A stretch of 64,000 nucleotides of DNA from Desulfovibrio sp. Lineage in GTDB: Bacteria > Desulfobacterota > Desulfovibrionia > Desulfovibrionales > Desulfovibrionaceae. The position numbers and the translations under genes were made by a program. The notes under the pieces were generated by a model. The model was not told where the DNA came from. It made no database searches and saw only the letters and a list, made by a program, of their open reading frames with translations. The stretch spans positions 454,616 through 518,615 of the forward strand of contig JACQYS010000022.1 in the NCBI GenBank assembly GCA_016208105.1. The letters are read 5' to 3'. Positions 63,923-64,000 of this stretch are shown in pieces (the stretch's first letter is position 1; each line of letters starts with the position of its first letter).

Positions 63923-64000
63923 GGAGGCTCGCCATGGCCAAACCTTACCACGATATGGACCTGATTACATTCCAGCGCCGGTTCGGAACCGAAAAGGCCT
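63860..64000 (+). mobile_element. left end of an IS1595-like insertion sequence, truncated by the window
   Basis: Homology to the hydrolase family stops near 63861-63866. The sequence from there carries only a short leader and the transposase start. The exact end cannot be fixed without the other terminus and the target duplication, both outside the window. Confidence 0.6.
63934..64000 (+). CDS. transposase, IS1595-like, N-terminus only
   Basis: 22 residues are visible: MAKPYHDMDLITFQRRFGTE and two more. The opening DMDLITFQRRFGTE resembles the first residues of IS1595-family transposases that precede a zinc ribbon; the zinc ribbon and the DDE-like catalytic domain lie outside the window. 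GAGGAGG is 6 nt before the ATG. The call rests on a short stretch, but it fits the disruption of the upstream gene. Confidence 0.6.
   Translation, partial: MAKPYHDMDLITFQRRFGTEKA

Overview
This is a GC-rich, gene-dense chromosomal window that looks like a sulfate-reducing member of the Desulfovibrionales. The inference rests on a single-chain pyruvate:ferredoxin oxidoreductase, a LUD-type lactate dehydrogenase with a fused LutA/LutB-like subunit, a bacteriohemerythrin, a tungsten/molybdenum aldehyde oxidoreductase and many PAS-containing sensor kinases. No sulfate-reduction gene is in the window itself.

Layout. 1-4.5 kb: a minus-strand catabolic unit (sigma-54 activator; GntP permease, HbpS/GlcG-like protein, semialdehyde dehydrogenase cut by the window edge) with a good -24/-12 promoter and a perfect 18-bp terminator palindrome. 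4.7-6.4 kb: two related proteins built from short repeats that I cannot assign, then 850 bp without a credible gene. 6.4-10.2 kb: a TPR protein and a LytS/LytTR two-component pair. 10.5-25.5 kb: an energy island, with lactate dehydrogenase subunits on the plus strand and ADP-forming acetyl-CoA synthetase, a BioD/DRTGG-domain protein and pyruvate oxidoreductase on the minus strand, separated by a four-gene exporter operon. Together they would run lactate to pyruvate to acetyl-CoA to acetate plus ATP. 25.9-29.2 kb: small Cys-rich proteins, bacteriohemerythrin and a 4xCBS-PAS-GGDEF protein. 29.4-33.3 kb: mlaEDCA without an ATPase gene, plus rlmI. 33.4-38.1 kb: a TetR gene with its own palindrome and a YbhGFR-like exporter. 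38.3-43.5 kb: an EamA transporter, a degenerate receiver-TPR protein, a VTT membrane protein, a DUF3467 protein and a hybrid kinase.

43.7-48.8 kb holds the most striking locus: a complete LuxI-type acyl-homoserine-lactone synthase and a LuxR regulator, convergent and overlapping at their 3' ends. Two CTG-N10-CAG lux-box-like palindromes lie directly upstream of luxI. They are shared with a divergent small CxxC protein gene, and the locus is flanked by two hybrid sensor kinases.

48.8-56.9 kb: a GH63-like glucosidase, a cyclase-family hydrolase, FdhD, and a YdhY/YdhV/YdhW-like aldehyde oxidoreductase unit. 57-63 kb: tRNA-Ala(CGC), a glycosyltransferase, rlmE, yebC, ruvCAB and thyX. The right edge shows a beta-lactamase-family lipoprotein gene broken by an IS1595-like insertion.

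Two dispersed repeat families run through the window: a long palindromic MITE-like element (two copies, one with three extra hairpins) and a short intergenic hairpin (three copies with variable loops).
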